Positions 10,844-23,800 of a stretch of DNA of 64,000 nt are shown in pieces. The stretch comes from Cordylochernes scorpioides (lineage: Eukaryota; Arthropoda; Arachnida; Pseudoscorpiones; Chernetidae), in assembly GCA_030710605.1 (NCBI GenBank), contig CP092879.1, positions 79,771,853 through 79,835,852 of the forward strand, in the 5' to 3' direction. The notes under the pieces were generated by a model. The model worked only from the letters and a program-made list of their open reading frames with translations, searched no databases and was not told the origin of the DNA. Positions within the stretch are counted from its first letter, which is position 1; every line of letters starts with the position of its first letter. A program made the translations under genes and the position numbers.

Positions 10844-12479
10844 GCGACAGAGGGTCGTCGAAACATCAAAGGACAATAAACGTTTATGAAAAGATTGATG
10901 AAGTCTTCAAAACTTGATCAAGATCTATCCTACAATTGTGGTATTCTCTATTGTACACATAATTATTATTTTACCCAATATGGAACAGGAACGGTTTATT
11001 TAATGCCAATCTGGAGTTCACAATCAATATGTCCGATTAAACAGACGACCTAACTGCCATTATATAAAAAACTGCAAAAATTACCCAATAAACCTTAATT
11101 GTCAAACCAGTAGAAAAACTAGGAACAACTTTCAAAAAATCATCAAAACAAAAGTAAATTGAATTTTGTGCCTCCCCCATTGATGACATAAACAACCAGA
11201 GCTAGAGGGGACATATACTCGGCTTGACAAAGAAAGCCTGAAGACAAGGGCTAATGTTATACAATACATTGTTTCCATGTAATCACTTATGGTGCAATAA
11301 TATGGCACCCATTCACATCACAAAAAAACTAACGATAAATTTGATTTCTCACAGTACAGCACCCAATTCTATATACAGTCAATACCCACATCTTGCGAAA
11401 ACTCCTAAACTTGGGGCTTCAATGGGTACAACCCCCCTGGAACCTAAGGCCCAACACAATCGCTGACATAACTTGCAGGGAGATTGAGGTTAATTGTAAT
11501 TTCAACAGTTTCATTTTTCAATGGTTCAAAAATTCACCAATTCGTACACCAAGCTCTAAAATGTTCAAAATGTCACGGTGACTTCAACTGATATCTGATC
11601 AGAGCTGGATTTCTCTGAATGCTATGGAGAGAACCAGATTCTGTCGGTTGCTCGCCGAGGTATTCTAAGAGAGAGCAAAATCTCAAATTTAACAGTTTTT
11701 GCGTCTTGTCCTGTAGTTTCTTTCTTTAGAACAACAGTCAATTATATAAACTGATACTGAGACATATTTCACCATATATTTACTGTTTTATAAGGTTATA
11801 TCTCTGTTTGTGTATTTCGCTGTTAGTTAGGATGGACATTTATTGCTATAGTTCTAATTGTTCACCCACACATATATATAAACAGTTACATATTTGCTTA
11901 TGTATTCTTATACCTTTATTTATGTATTATATAGAATATTGACACTGTGTGATATATAATGTTGTATAGTTGATTATAAGTTTGTTATAATTTCAACTAT
12001 TACTACATAATACTCGTGTACATATGTACGCGTGCAAGTTTCCCCATCAGATATAGCGTTTTGTTCGCAAATTATAAATAAATATATAGATTTATAATAT
12101 TAATCACCATTTTTCATATTATAATATTATAAATACACTTTCGCGCGCGTCCAAAATAATTAATTTATATATTACAAATATATTTGATATTAGTCATAAT
12201 GTTTTAAGTAAGATATCCCCGCGTGTGTGTATAATTATTATGAATTGAAATAGAATTGGTATAAACACGTTATATGCGCTAATTAAAATCATCTAACACT
12301 AGAAAAATCAATATAATGTAAGTTTTATAGGTTTCCTAAAAATACACTCGAATTATAATTCTAGATATTAAGAAAGAAACGAAAGATATTTATAGGCGTA
12401 TTTTGGATGAGGATGTAAAGGTTTAATTCTTGCAGACGAAATGTTGTCGCAGTGTTAGTTAAGCCTAACCAGCTCTTAC
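10844..12479. other. AT-rich intergenic region
   Basis: No gene or repeat recognised; long AT-rich stretches, particularly 11740-12400. Confidence 0.5.
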
Positions 12480-12718
12480 CTTCTCCTCCATGGGCATGGG
12501 GCAGGCTCGGCAGAGGTTCCAGAATGACCCCAACATGAGACCGGATGGGTGGAAGACAAATCCCCGAAAGAGAAAGGGGTGAAGATGAGATCTGCTCGAT
12601 CCGCTAACAGCTGTGCTGGAAAGCTACGTTTAGGGCAAACTGGGCTCGGCAGCGCTGCCCTTTCGCCATCTATCGATTGGATTTGAAACAATTCTTTATT
12701 TTGGATTTTTTCCGCCAT
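12480..12718 (-). CDS. Candidate first exon of a minus-strand gene
   Basis: A GC/CpG-richer block begins on the minus strand with aaagATGGCGGAAAAAATCC, which overlaps the AAGATGGCGG (YY1-type) motif frequent at animal transcription starts. It stays open for 79 codons to a consensus donor (AG|GTAAGAGC, GT at 12478-12479). The peptide has no family resemblance. A second frame across the last third is also open, so the true reading frame, or whether this is 5' UTR, is unsure. Any downstream exon would lie at lower coordinates; the exon-like piece at 1499-1583 has the same strand, but nothing links them directly. Confidence 0.35.
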
Positions 12719-13187
12719 CTTTCGCTGTCTATAAATTTATTTTGGATTCGAATTATTAATTGTGCTCTTTAGCAGTTAGTTTTCTTATCAACGTGAAAAA
12801 TGATCTATTCAACAAGAAGTCGGGCCTTTTAAAAGGCTTTTATATTTTTTAATTAAATGGCTTTAAAAGGAGCAAGTCAGACAAGAAGGCCAATTACCTC
12901 TTTCACTTTTGTTTCTTGTTAAATTCTAAGTCCGGGTAATTTTTAATGAAATTTATTCGTTAATTTAAGTTATATAACACACAAAAAAACACATTTTTTT
13001 ATTCATGTAACACAGCCTGCATTTTGAATCCACTTTTAAGATTGCTATTGTTCAATGTATTGTTGAAGGAAATACATTAATAAACACACAACACGTAGTA
13101 AGGTAAAAAATACATCGTAGTTGGGTCAACGTTCTAAGAAAGTTTTTGGGAGAAATTTTATTAAATATTGACGAGAAAGTTGTGAAA
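12719..13187. other. AT-rich flank of solo LTR
   Basis: No gene recognised. If 12480-12718 is a first exon, its promoter would lie here; no TATA box at a convincing distance was seen. Confidence 0.4.
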
Positions 13188-14799
13188 TGTTGGGTTCCCC
13201 GGTTTGGATAGATGAAAAGGGAGGATACACGATGTGACTTATTAAAGTCTCCTTACTTAAGTATATATATATATATATAGCAATTTAGGCCAACAACCCC
13301 ATGTATATAACCCGCAGCAAGACCTTAATGTTGTATAATAGCAGCACAGCTGTCAGTGATGCACTATCGGCATATGTCTTTACATCATCACATGTAATAC
13401 AATTTGTGCAAACAGGATAAATAAAATAAATAAAAAAGAAAAGGGGGGAAAAAACTCTGTAATTGATTAAGAGTTGAGCTAAAGCAAGGATTGAGCATAT
13501 AATATTGTCAGTACAATGGTCTAAAGATGGAAACAGCCGCGACACTATTATACAATTTCATCAGACAACCCACGAAATCGTTATTAAATTGGGCAATCTA
13601 TAAAACACTGAAACACAGACACTCGCGGCAATGTATGTGGCCGGTAATTTATGGGAGACTTGATTATTAGTAACATTCCCTTCAAATAGGTAATAAACAT
13701 ACAACATTTCATTTAAACAGTTGGAATAGCACCATAAGGCAAATTATGTATGAAATAGGTAACAGAGGAAACAAGAAAATTTCTCTAGATATTTATTTAA
13801 ATATCTTAAAATTTGGGAACATGTCTATACTGACGAGATATGCTATTTACATAGTAAAATTTAGATAGAGGTGACCTGAAGTTACTTTATAGCCCTTTAG
13901 GGTCCATGCGAAATCTAGGTTGGCTACTACACAAAAGGGGGGGGGGAAGGCGCTAAGTCATAATGACAAATGGCTTACCTTTTCTCGAAAGTGCCGGCAA
14001 AGGTCTGGTCTCCTGTCTGCAGACAGTCCTTTCACTGAGCGACTCCGATCGAATCCTGCCTTTTGGCAGAGAACCTTCTTTTATATCATCTCTCTCTCCA
14101 TTTTCATTCGCCGAAAGAAACACCAATCAAAATGGCCAACGGCTCCAGTATCAATTTCATAGACGCCCCAGGCCTCATCAAAATAGAACATATAGTATTA
14201 CCAAAACAAAAAAAAATCTAAAGAGAGAAACAACCCCGGCACTAGTGTAAGATTTCAGACGCCAGGCCTCTTCCATCAAAATAGAACATATAGTATTACC
14301 AAAACAAAAAATCTAAAGAGAGCAACATCTACGGCGATAGTGTAAAATTTCAGACGCCAGCCCTCCCATCCACATGGATTGAAATACCATCCTCCCTTTT
14401 TCTCGGGACGATATATATATATCGCCCCCCCCTCCGTCTTAGCTAAAATTGACACAGGCCCCTTGAACTGTAATATAACGCTTTCCTTTCTCGGTTCAGT
14501 CTTTTAGAGATCTTCCTTCTCCATTTTTTTTTTTTTTTTCTGGTCACCTTTACCTAAATTTTTGGTGAGGGGAATATATGTACATATGAAACAACAGTTT
14601 CCAGCTCGGATGTCTCTGGATGTCTTCTTCTTTACCAGGCATCAGCTTTCGGCATGGAAGTCTGGTGTCATCTGTTGTCTAGGTTTCTGGGCAAAAAGAA
14701 TGGTCTGTAAGTCTATGTGGGAGGGAAGCCATGTATCCATTTGATTTGATTATACATACGCCTTCTGTTGGGGTATGGTTACAAAAACGTGCCCCAACA
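13188..14799 (-). mobile_element. Solo LTR of the 1.6-kb LTR family
   Basis: The whole segment is an inverted copy of the 5' LTR at 54679-56269, including the block whose translation appears at 13285-13545 and again at 55917-56177. In minus orientation it starts TGTTGGGGCACG and ends ...GGGGAACCCAACA. It is bracketed by the 4-bp duplication gaaa (13184-13187 and 14800-14803). There is no internal region on either side, so it is a solo LTR left by LTR-LTR recombination. Small indels separate it from the 54.7-kb copy, so it is somewhat older than that element's own LTR pair appears. Confidence 0.9.
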
Positions 14800-14803
14800 G
14801 AAA

Positions 14804-16030
14804 TACAATGTGTGCGCCTCGGTTATTTATTATTTACAAGCTGAGGAAGAAAGCGATACAACCCTGGAGTCTACTCCACAATACACCTGTATTGGAAGAC
14901 TATATTAAAACATTTCTGCGCAGATCTCGGTCCCAACACCTTACCATCAGACGGAGAGATCCGGTGATATGTAAACAGAAGTCTTCATTTATTGCTGAGC
15001 AAGTCTCCGCCGCACTTTAAAGTGGAATGGAACCCACCTCTCCTGGACGTGAAGATATTCCACTGGCTTAACAAGTTAGCCAGCATTCTAATTTACCAAA
15101 CTGATCTTTTTTTAACAAATCGTTATTACTAAACAAGAGCTATTTGAAGTTTGTGTGCACAAGATCAAAATGTAATAAAATATACATTTTTAATACCCTC
15201 ATCAACATGTAAAGTAAATATCCTTCCATTGTCTTCTTTATCTCTGAGTGTGCGCTTAGAAAAATTTACAATTAAATAGTCGAGAAATTGTTGAGATCTA
15301 TATAAGGCAAGAAAAATCTTATATATATAAAGGAAATAACTCTCCCTCTAAAATAATCCAAAACTTGTGGATTCTCGTTTGTTCTCCTATAGCATCTCCA
15401 GATAAATTTACTGAAGTTTCTAGAATATTCCAAGTCTTCTGGAAGGATCTTGAAATTATCCGGGAGGGTTAAAGAGAGAAACCACCGATTTCGCGGGAGA
15501 GTTTCCCGCCTTTTGTTGTCGCTATAATTTTATCAAACCGACTCTACAAATTTGTAAAGACTATCTTGTCTAATCGATACCAGGACGATGCAGCTTCAGT
15601 TTTAATTTATATAACCTTAGACACTATGTAGTAATATATGTCACTATACACTAGATTTTCAGATGCACCGTAATTATAAATAATGTAACAGCCCCAAAAT
15701 GTAGGTAAACTTCAACGAGCCAGCTTGGTCATCATCTAATCATTAATAAGATAATTAAGTTTTATTGAAACAGCCACGCCCAAGACAGGGCAGGATCTAT
15801 AGTCAGATTCCGTCTAGATTATTCGTTTCCTCCCAGGAAACTTCCAATAAGTTTTACGACCGCCACTCTGGACACCGACAAACGGGCGAACATCAACAGA
15901 TCATCTCTCCCTCTCGTGTATAATACACCCTTCTCGGACCTTGTCACGTCTTCAGCGCTGACCTTTCTCTGAGGTGTCATCCAACTTGCCTCGTCCTTTG
16001 TGTTATCCATTGACGCCTGACCACGAGGCC
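14804..16030. other. Unassigned region
   Basis: No gene recognised. The sequence tgtaacagccccaaaatgta near 15685 resembles the start of some Gypsy LTRs, and tgtaacgcccactaaaagca occurs near 16574, but no paired LTR could be established. Confidence 0.35.
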
Positions 16031-16031
16031 T

Positions 16032-16376
16032 ATGACTGCTAGTGTTAGTGGTACTACATCAATCAGCCGCCAGGATTATACCAAAGACATCGCAAAGAGG
16101 ATGCGACCTGGAAAGCAGAGCGACGCTGGAGAGTTCCACTATGCCACCCACAGCCACGGACATCGTGGCACATCTCGCGGAACCCATCCAAGACATCACC
16201 GCTTCCAGTCTCAAAGGCCACAAACCTTTTATCCTCGCAAATATTCGCACTCCACCTGATGACAAGAACGTCTGCCCCTGCACGACTGTGCCTTCTCCAA
16301 TTATCATAAAGGACGTGACCATGGCCACATCAACCAGTGCAAACTTTCCGACTACACACCAATGAACACTTTTGTA
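16032..16376 (+). pseudogene. Degraded coding-like stretch, possibly Gypsy gag
   Basis: A GC-richer interval with overlapping open frames. One reads a His/Arg-rich peptide ending RPQTFYPRKYSHST; another, near 16285-16370, reads a Cys/His-rich piece CAFSNYHKGRDHGHINQC. Such composition could be the end of a retrotransposon nucleocapsid region broken by frameshifts. No conserved retroviral knuckle with proper spacing is present, so this is a guess from composition and context (LTR-like TGTAAC starts on both sides). Confidence 0.2.
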
Positions 16377-16399
16377 CTTGTGTGAGTACAATTTATTTT

Positions 16400-17007
16400 A
16401 AAGTTAATTTAAAATTATTTGTTAAGTATATTTTTATTTCATTTTAACACCAGCCCCTGCAATTAGATAACAATTTTCCATTTAATTTATTCAATTTTGT
16501 TTTTAGTTCTTAGATCATATTTCATCAAAGTTTTCTCAATTCAATTTTACACCTATGTCACCAATGTACTAATGTAACGCCCACTAAAAGCACTAAAATC
16601 GCTTAGAAATCCCACCGTGTCCTCATCATAACAACATTCATAAATATAAATTCACTTCACCCAGTGTAAAGATTTTTTCATCATTGTTCATTTTGGAAAA
16701 AAAATATTCCCATTCACAAGCCAACGAATTTTCATAACGCTACTTTCAAAAAAAAAACTCTTGACTTTTTAACACAACACATATTTTTCTCCATCTCCTT
16801 CACTTTGTTTACCTACATCCATCACCAGAGCAAATGCCATACATAACTCTATGGGACTGTCATAACACCGCTCTCATGAATAGAACTCTCAATAAGAAAT
16901 TCAACCACAGCCATTTTAAGCAAACATAGTCATCTTCAACAAACCACCGCCATTTTAAAAACATGCGTATTCAACAAACCACGGTCATTTTAAAACATTT
17001 TAATGAG
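16400..17007. other. AT-rich spacer
   Basis: Nothing recognised beyond local repetition of short phrases such as ccattttaa and caacaaacca around 16910-16990. Confidence 0.5.
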
Positions 17008-17208
17008 AAATTTGAACTATTGTTGACGCATATGATTCTTTTTAATATATATCAAATTTATACTGATCTTACCGCAATGATAAAAATAATGGGATGGCCT
17101 GGATCATCAGTGGTGAACCCTCCCATACTGATGAGCCAGGACCTCCCATTATTTTATCAATGCGGTAAGGGCAGTAGAAAATTGATGCGTCAAAAATAGT
17201 TCAAATTT
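17008..17208. mobile_element. Foldback MITE with nested inverted repeats
   Basis: Outer arms atttgaactatt and aatagttcaaat enclose an inner pair (cttaccgcaatgataaaa against ttttatcaatgcggtaag) and a central pair (gggatggcctggatcatcag against ctgatgagccaggacctccc). The right flank cataacagatggcgcaa resembles the gcgccatctgttat flank of the 7.3-kb element, supporting kinship. No coding. Confidence 0.8.
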
Positions 17209-17613
17209 TTCATAACAGATGGCGCAATAATGCATCATATTAACCATAGTAATCTTCAAGCACACATTTCACCATAAATTATTGACAAGAATGTCAGTAA
17301 AATTTGTTTCAATTGTCATTTCACCGTAATACGCCAAGGTACTATTCAAAAAGGGAAACCAGACGGCCCTACCACCCTCACTATGTAACCATTGTAATGA
17401 TCATCACTTTCCCACAACACATCTTATGTATTAGGTAATTCCTATAAATTAAATTCCCACATAGATCGCTTTACAAATGAAAATATTAGAAAACCCATCA
17501 TCCTATCACCATTCAAAAAATTGTATTAAAAAAAATCATCAATAAATAAATCGAAATTTTTCCAGGAGGAAATAAAAATAAAGATCGCTCCCGGCGCTAA
17601 AACTAAGTGCTAC

Positions 17614-17967
17614 CTATCTCCGCAAACTAGCAGATTCAGGTCGGTGACAGAGCCACAACACCAGCGAACTGAAAAGTGTCCACTTGGAAACCATTGTTTC
17701 AGGATAATGGCCTTCATCACTTCAGGTCGGACTTGATTTCATGAGATCCACAAGGGATCAAATGAAATCTTCACAATCTTCCAAATCTTCACAATCTATA
17801 TTTTAGCCATAGATTTGGCCTACCCACTCTACCAGCTAAACATCTCTTTGGCCCTGGGCTGACGAGTGTCATTAGCTGAAGCCATAGTCTCCAGGTGGAC
17901 GCTTCTCAGTTTGCCAAAGCTGGTGTTGTGGTCACCTAACTGAGTCCGATATTTTGCGGAGATTGTC
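17614..17967. mobile_element. MITE with about 75-bp imperfect terminal inverted repeats
   Basis: The left arm (atctccgcaaactagcagat ... agccacaacaccagc ... gtccacttgga) is inverted at 17888-17967 (ccaggtggac ... gctggtgttgtgg ... ttttgcggagat). A related one-sided copy lies at 51220-51310. No ORF. Confidence 0.75.
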
Positions 17968-18493
17968 AATAGAGGGCGTTTATAATTTTAGTGTACATTT
18001 TTAGACGGGATCATTTAAAGTTTTATAAGATGTTTTCAGTTGAAATACGAAAAAAAGGCCTATTAATTTGGTTAAGCCAAGCTTCTGAAGTGTACAAAGT
18101 AAACTTCCAAACGGCCTATTGAAAATATAAATGAAAAGATCTAATATTTGACAAGTATTATATATCACAAGTAAAAAATAATGTATGTATTTGCAAAGTG
18201 AATATGTTGAAATGTTGTATATGTGACTACCCAAACGCACACAGAAGTGTATTGATTGTTGCCGATTCAATTTATATTTTAAAGAAGTAGTTAACTGCAA
18301 AGAGTAGTATGAATATCAGTAAAATATGTTTAACTTAAAATATTTCATAATTTTATATGGTTAATAAATTATTTTTACTATAATAGAGGTATGAGAAGGA
18401 TTTTTCATGAAATGTGTATTATATTTATGCTTCATTAAAATGTATGGAATTGGAAGATTTCACATAAAAATATTTTTTAATTCTAAAAAAAGA
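17968..18493. other. AT-rich spacer
   Basis: No gene or known repeat recognised. Confidence 0.5.
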
Positions 18494-18575
18494 GTGTTGA
18501 CCGCAATAAGAATCACACACTCGCTGTTAAAACTAATTCATTTGTATAATATCATTTGCTGATCACGTGACAGAG

Positions 18576-18613
18576 CCAATGAGATGAGATTTTGCGCAAG
18601 CAAGGTATAAAAG
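18576..18613 (+). promoter_or_regulatory. CCAAT plus TATA core promoter
   Basis: CCAAT at 18576 and TATAAAAG at 18606, about 30 bp apart, followed by a transcribed-looking purine-rich stretch. Confidence 0.5.
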
Positions 18614-18725
18614 GCACGGCGAGATGGCTAGCAGTAGGATTGAAAGGATTATTTTTAAGAATTGTTTATGAGGATAGGAGTGCCTGAGCGAAGGAGTTAA
18701 AGAACTCAATCTCAGAGGAAAAGAA

Positions 18726-18885
18726 TAAAAGGCTAAAGAAGTTGATAAGAAGCCTGTTATAGAAGTTGAAGAGGCTAAATAAGTTGATAAGAAGCCTGCT
18801 ATATAAATTGAAGAAACTGAATAAAGTGAAAAGGCTAAAGAGGTTGATAATAAGCCTGTTATAGAAGCTGAAGAAAGTTAAAAGA
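18726..18885 (+). repeat. Degenerate direct repeats, GA-rich
   Basis: Three imperfect copies of ggctaaagaagttgataaga followed by agcctgttatagaagttgaaga. Copy spacing is irregular (about 42 and 60 bp). Stops occur in each frame. Confidence 0.8.
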
Positions 18886-19080
18886 ATAAGTTGATAAAAA
18901 AAGGTTGGTAATCTGAATAATCGTTCAGGATAATTGCTCCAATTGAAGTTAATTTCTCATATAGTTAATTTATATATATATATAGTTAATTATATATATA
19001 GTTAATTTATCGTATTGGTACAATAAAGCTCATTATGTTAAATTCAACAAATCTTGTCGCTCACTACCTCCAGAATATCA

Positions 19081-20700
19081 CCTGCCTATCGCTCTGTAAG
19101 TACAATAGTTAAATACAAAATTATTTATTTATTCATTTATTTATTTCTTATTTTTTCTATCTTTCTCTTATTTTTCAACACTCCCTATGTAAACTATCTT
19201 TTAAAAAAGGACTTATGTTTATCATTTACAGTAAAACCTCACTAAAACATTTTAGTGTGGATTTTTCTGTGGTGGGGTTCCATCTCCTTAAACACCTAAA
19301 CTAATGTTAATTTAATTCGATTTTTTTTGCCCTAAGCGTTGATTGAGAATTTTTTTTATTTATTTTTTTATTTTTTGCTTTTTCAAAAATAACTAATAAT
19401 TTTACTCTAAAAAAGGGAAAATGCTTAATTTAATTAATCTGTATTATTTAATATTCTCTCTCATATATATAAATTAAATCATTCCCAACCAGATCTAGAA
19501 GATATGTACCAAACTTCTCTCTGTTAAGAAATTATACCTTCAAATATATATAATCCAACCATACAAGATATTCTACAAAATAAAGGAGATATCAATCCCC
19601 GATTTCGACGACCCGGCCCTGACACTTAGTCAAGAGCTTATCGCCCAACAGCTGCCCTCCTGCAAGGCCTAGGGGGACCACCTCTACTCCACCAACTCGC
19701 CATGTGTAAATAGCCAGGGCAAGGTGACTCGCGAGCTGTGCTCGAATGTAACACCTGTAAATTGAGACGAAATAAATAAATAAAAATAACTCAAATACTT
19801 GAAGCGCCGTTAACAATGAACGAAAAATCAAGGCAATTTTGTTTAGAAAGATAAGATAATCAATGAAATTGTCATCAAAAAATTGAAAAAAAAAATGTAG
19901 AAGTTGCAAAATAATTTGACATATCTACTTTTATCTTATATTACAAAAATCGAGATAATATTTGAAGGCTTTACAGAGCGAGTCAATTAGAAACAATAAA
20001 AAAAAAGTCTTGATTGGGATTCAGACCCTAAAAAATTTAAATCAGTTTTTACAATTTTTCTGGACATGTAAAAAATGATTTTCCAATAAATTAGAAAATT
20101 ATACAAAATGTATTAATAATTATTTTGATGAAATCTAGATATTTTAATTGATGTTTTCATTATTTTTTCATTAATTTTTATCTATACATTATTTCAAAAG
20201 AATGATCAATCTTTATATTCACCATGAAAACAATCATTTTATCATTATTTTTTTAATACAGATATTTTCGTGAATGCGGATTTTTTTTCCATGGTCACTT
20301 GAAATCTGAAATCTGTATTAATATATTTAATATATATTTAATTAACCCAGGTTCCTGTGGAGTGCCAGCAGCTTAATTTACAAGTTAATATTTTAAAATA
20401 ATATCAAATTCAAAAATATATTTATAAACATTATGCATATTTTTTAATATTTATATTTTTGCACAAACTATATATTTTTATTTGTTAAAAAACAACTCTT
20501 AAAAAATGTTTATGCAGGTTGCCATATAAAAATTGTATTAAAAATTATATATATACCTAAGTTATAATTCTTGTCTTCAATAAATCATTATTTAAAATTG
20601 AATTACATTAAATCTTAAAAGGCATAATCCAATAATATATTTTTTTAATATTTCTCAAAATATTTCCCTTTGCAAAGCATTCTTTGACAAAATAATAAAT
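19081..20700. other. AT-rich region with a small GC island
   Basis: Mostly A/T homopolymer-rich sequence. A GC island at 19590-19750 contains a short open stretch but no recognisable family; it could be a decayed repeat or exon. Otherwise nothing supported. Confidence 0.4.
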
Positions 20701-20864
20701 GCAATTGCGCAATAATTTTTGACCACGCGCAAAGCTTTGCATCTTGGGATACTATAGACGCATGCGCGTTTGAATATTTTCATATACTATCGGCGATTGC
20801 GAAAAGGATTTTAAAAATAATAAAACGATATATTTTATAATTTAAACAACATATACTATATAAA
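20701..20864 (+). promoter_or_regulatory. SET upstream region
   Basis: Just upstream of the SET start codon the AT-rich background is broken by CpG-containing elements: gcatgcgcgtt around 20760-20770, close to the palindromic NRF-1 site, and ccacgcgcaaagc near 20723. There is no TATA box at a convincing distance, consistent with a housekeeping promoter. The transcription start cannot be fixed from sequence. Confidence 0.4.
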
Positions 20865-23800
20865 ATGTCCACATCAGGTTCTACTCCCAAAAAGGTACGA
20901 AAAGTAGAGGGTTCTGTCGGCGAAGCTGAAGAAAACCGCGACTTCGACAGCGAAACCCAAAGTGCACTGGAAGCGATCGACGCCGTTCAAAATGATATTG
21001 ACCAGCTAAACGAAAAAGCAAGTGAGCAGATTTTGAAGGTCGAGCAGAAGTTTAACAAAGAGAGGAAGCCATTTTTTGAGAAAAGAAATGAACTAATCGG
21101 GAAGATACCATGCTTTTGGCTCACCACTGTATCCTTTTCATCTTATATTTTCGTAGAAAAAAAAAAAAAGTTCAAACAAATAATATTTAAATCTTATTCA
21201 TATTTATATGAATGGTTCGATGCATGTATATTGATACGACTAGTTAAAATTTAGTAATAATGGTGACGTTATTTTGTTTATTTTCGGTTAGGCCTAATCC
21301 GCCGATGTACACAATCATGGTGATATCAAACGGCGGCATCTTTTATTGAGACATCATTTACAAAGAAAGTATATATTTTAAGGTATTACTGGATATTTTG
21401 TAATATTCAAAAATAGATATAACACTATTTATAGTTGATTATTGTTATATTTTCAAAGTAATTATTTAGTTTAAAAATAGGAACCCTTTTTTTTTTAAAT
21501 CAAACATTTAAATTTGACATTGCATATGTGATACACTGCACCAGAGAAGGTATAATATCCGTAATAAAAGCTAAAATACATTACACATTAGTTGAATATG
21601 TAATTTAGACATTAATTATGCCATTCTTTATTGACAATTAAGTGATGTTTATAAGGAAGGTATTGGAAATTCTGTCTATATTCAAGTATCTAATAGCCAA
21701 CTTCACTAAGCTTGCTAAAAGAATCAACAATATATGTTCTGTGACAAAGTTATATCATATTAATCATTATCATTTTCCTAATATGAGGAGATTTGACAGT
21801 ATATGATTTAAGGCCGTATATTTGGCACATTATTATATATAATTTTAATTATAGAATATTGGAACATTTACCAAAAACTGGTCAAGAGTGACAATAAAGC
21901 TATTATTGTTAGTATTAAAGCTAAATGTGTGAAATTGACACAACTGTTGACACTTTTCCTTATTCCTTCAGTGTTGCCACTCACTGTCAATGTGGCTGGA
22001 TACTTATTGCCAAACTTGCCATCATTGAACATTTTCTCTTTTTAAACCAATTTATTTGCATATCACACAAGCCTATATATTTATAGGTTTCAAAAATGAC
22101 CACTTATAGCCAAGAAAACTTGCAGTAGTTGTAATTTATTGAGTGATGCTTTTTATTTACACTTTATAACAGATGTAACCACAGTTAATTATTGTTTATA
22201 TAAATTTGATAAATATTTATTTAGAATCTATTATTTAATGTTTTGAATATCTGGGTGTTATATAAAATATTGCTTTATAAATATTTCAAAATTGGAACAT
22301 ATTTCTTGTATATATGTAATACACAGGAATGATAAAGCACAATTTGGATTTTAGAATATAGATACAAGAAAATAGACCTAATCCAAATAATTTAATAGTG
22401 TGTGACGTTTTGCTAACAGCATTGTTACCATCATACAATTATTGTATAAAGGAACAAACATTGAAATGTAAGATGATACAGAAAGATTTAAAATCTCTTC
22501 ATCAACTATCTATTGCTGAATGTTTCTAATATCCCAGAAAGTTTTGTTGATTTAAAAAAAAAAACCGAACTGCAAGCTTATTGGACGACAAAGCAATAAA
22601 TATCAAGCTGACGCTATATTGGCCAAACCAGATTCTTGCTAAATCAAGCAAAACCAGCCACGTACTGTCTTTAATTCAACACCCCAAGGAATCGGAGATT
22701 TCGGTCGAATTAAAGTCAAATGATTTTATCACAACATTCACTGCTAGTGGACATAGGAAAAACAAACATATAATTAAAATAGTATTTTCAGGGGGTTGTG
22801 AGATAGAAAACTGGAAATTTGGATTTCTCTCCTGAATTCCAAAACAATCACACCAATAATTTCTCATCTCGCATGCTATGTATTTAAATATAAAATTGAT
22901 TCAATTTTTCAATCCTCTGTTGAACAGTGCAGTTTGATGGCAACCACTTGACTTCAATTGTACAATTGATATCTGTGAGTACATTTCTCTCTCACCATTG
23001 TGCTAACTATATACCATTCTACTATTTCACAGCTCATGAAACATCATTTCAGCTTGTTCTGGGCACTTCACCCCTTTTAATCCCTGACCCTTATTTGAGA
23101 TAATTGGACTCATTTAATTCTTCAAGTTGCATTCCTCCAGTATGGTGTCTCCAGTTGATCCTCGGAGTTCATTTCCTGAAAACTTCTCCTTTTTAAAAAT
23201 TAATTTTTACTTTATCTAGAAGGCCATACTTCTTGCCCACTTGCTAGATGTCAAAATGAATATATTTTATCTCTACTTCTTTGGGAAGCAAATTTTGTAT
23301 CGTATATAGAAAGCCAAATAGTAACTGACAGGACAGCACCACCCTGTGTGTTTAAATGGAGAAAATTATGTTAAGAAACTATCAGAAGAGATGGCTAAAA
23401 GCCATTTTGGTCAACAAGTGGTCCTGTAACTTGAGTTCCAGTTAAACTCTGAAAATGGGAATAAAAAAAGGGGAGATATTTGGGTTTACTCTCAAGATTT
23501 CTCAGAGTTATAAGGCTGGAGAGTTGGGAACTCACTTGGCTGGTGATCCTTAACTGCTGTCTGTCAGTTCCGGAACCATCCTCAGATCTCCACCATCCTG
23601 ACGGAGGAGGAGCAGGACTGCTTGCAGCACCTCACCAAGCTGGAGGTGGAGGAGTTTGAGGACATCAAGTCCGGCTACCGCATCAAGTTCCACTTCAGCG
23701 AGGACAATCCCTACTTCTCCAACAAGGTCTTGGTCAAGGAGTTTCACCTGGCCCAGACAGGTAACAACTTGTTGTGATGGTTCCCCCAGCACTGTGGATA

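Larger units (their letters stand above)
18494..19080 (+). mobile_element. LTR-like segment with promoter and poly(A) signal
   Basis: From tgttgaccgc to about ...cagaatatca, the segment has CCAAT at 18576-18580, TATAAAAG at 18606-18613 and AATAAA at 19022-19027, with a GT/CT-rich U5-like tail. This order fits U3-R-U5 of an LTR. No second LTR and no clear target duplication were found, so boundaries are approximate. An alternative is a short Pol II non-coding gene. Internal direct repeats occupy 18726-18885. Confidence 0.4.

Noticed and set aside
13285..13545. 86-codon conserved protein shared with 55917-56177
   Set aside because: The similarity is DNA-level identity of two LTR copies, not protein conservation.
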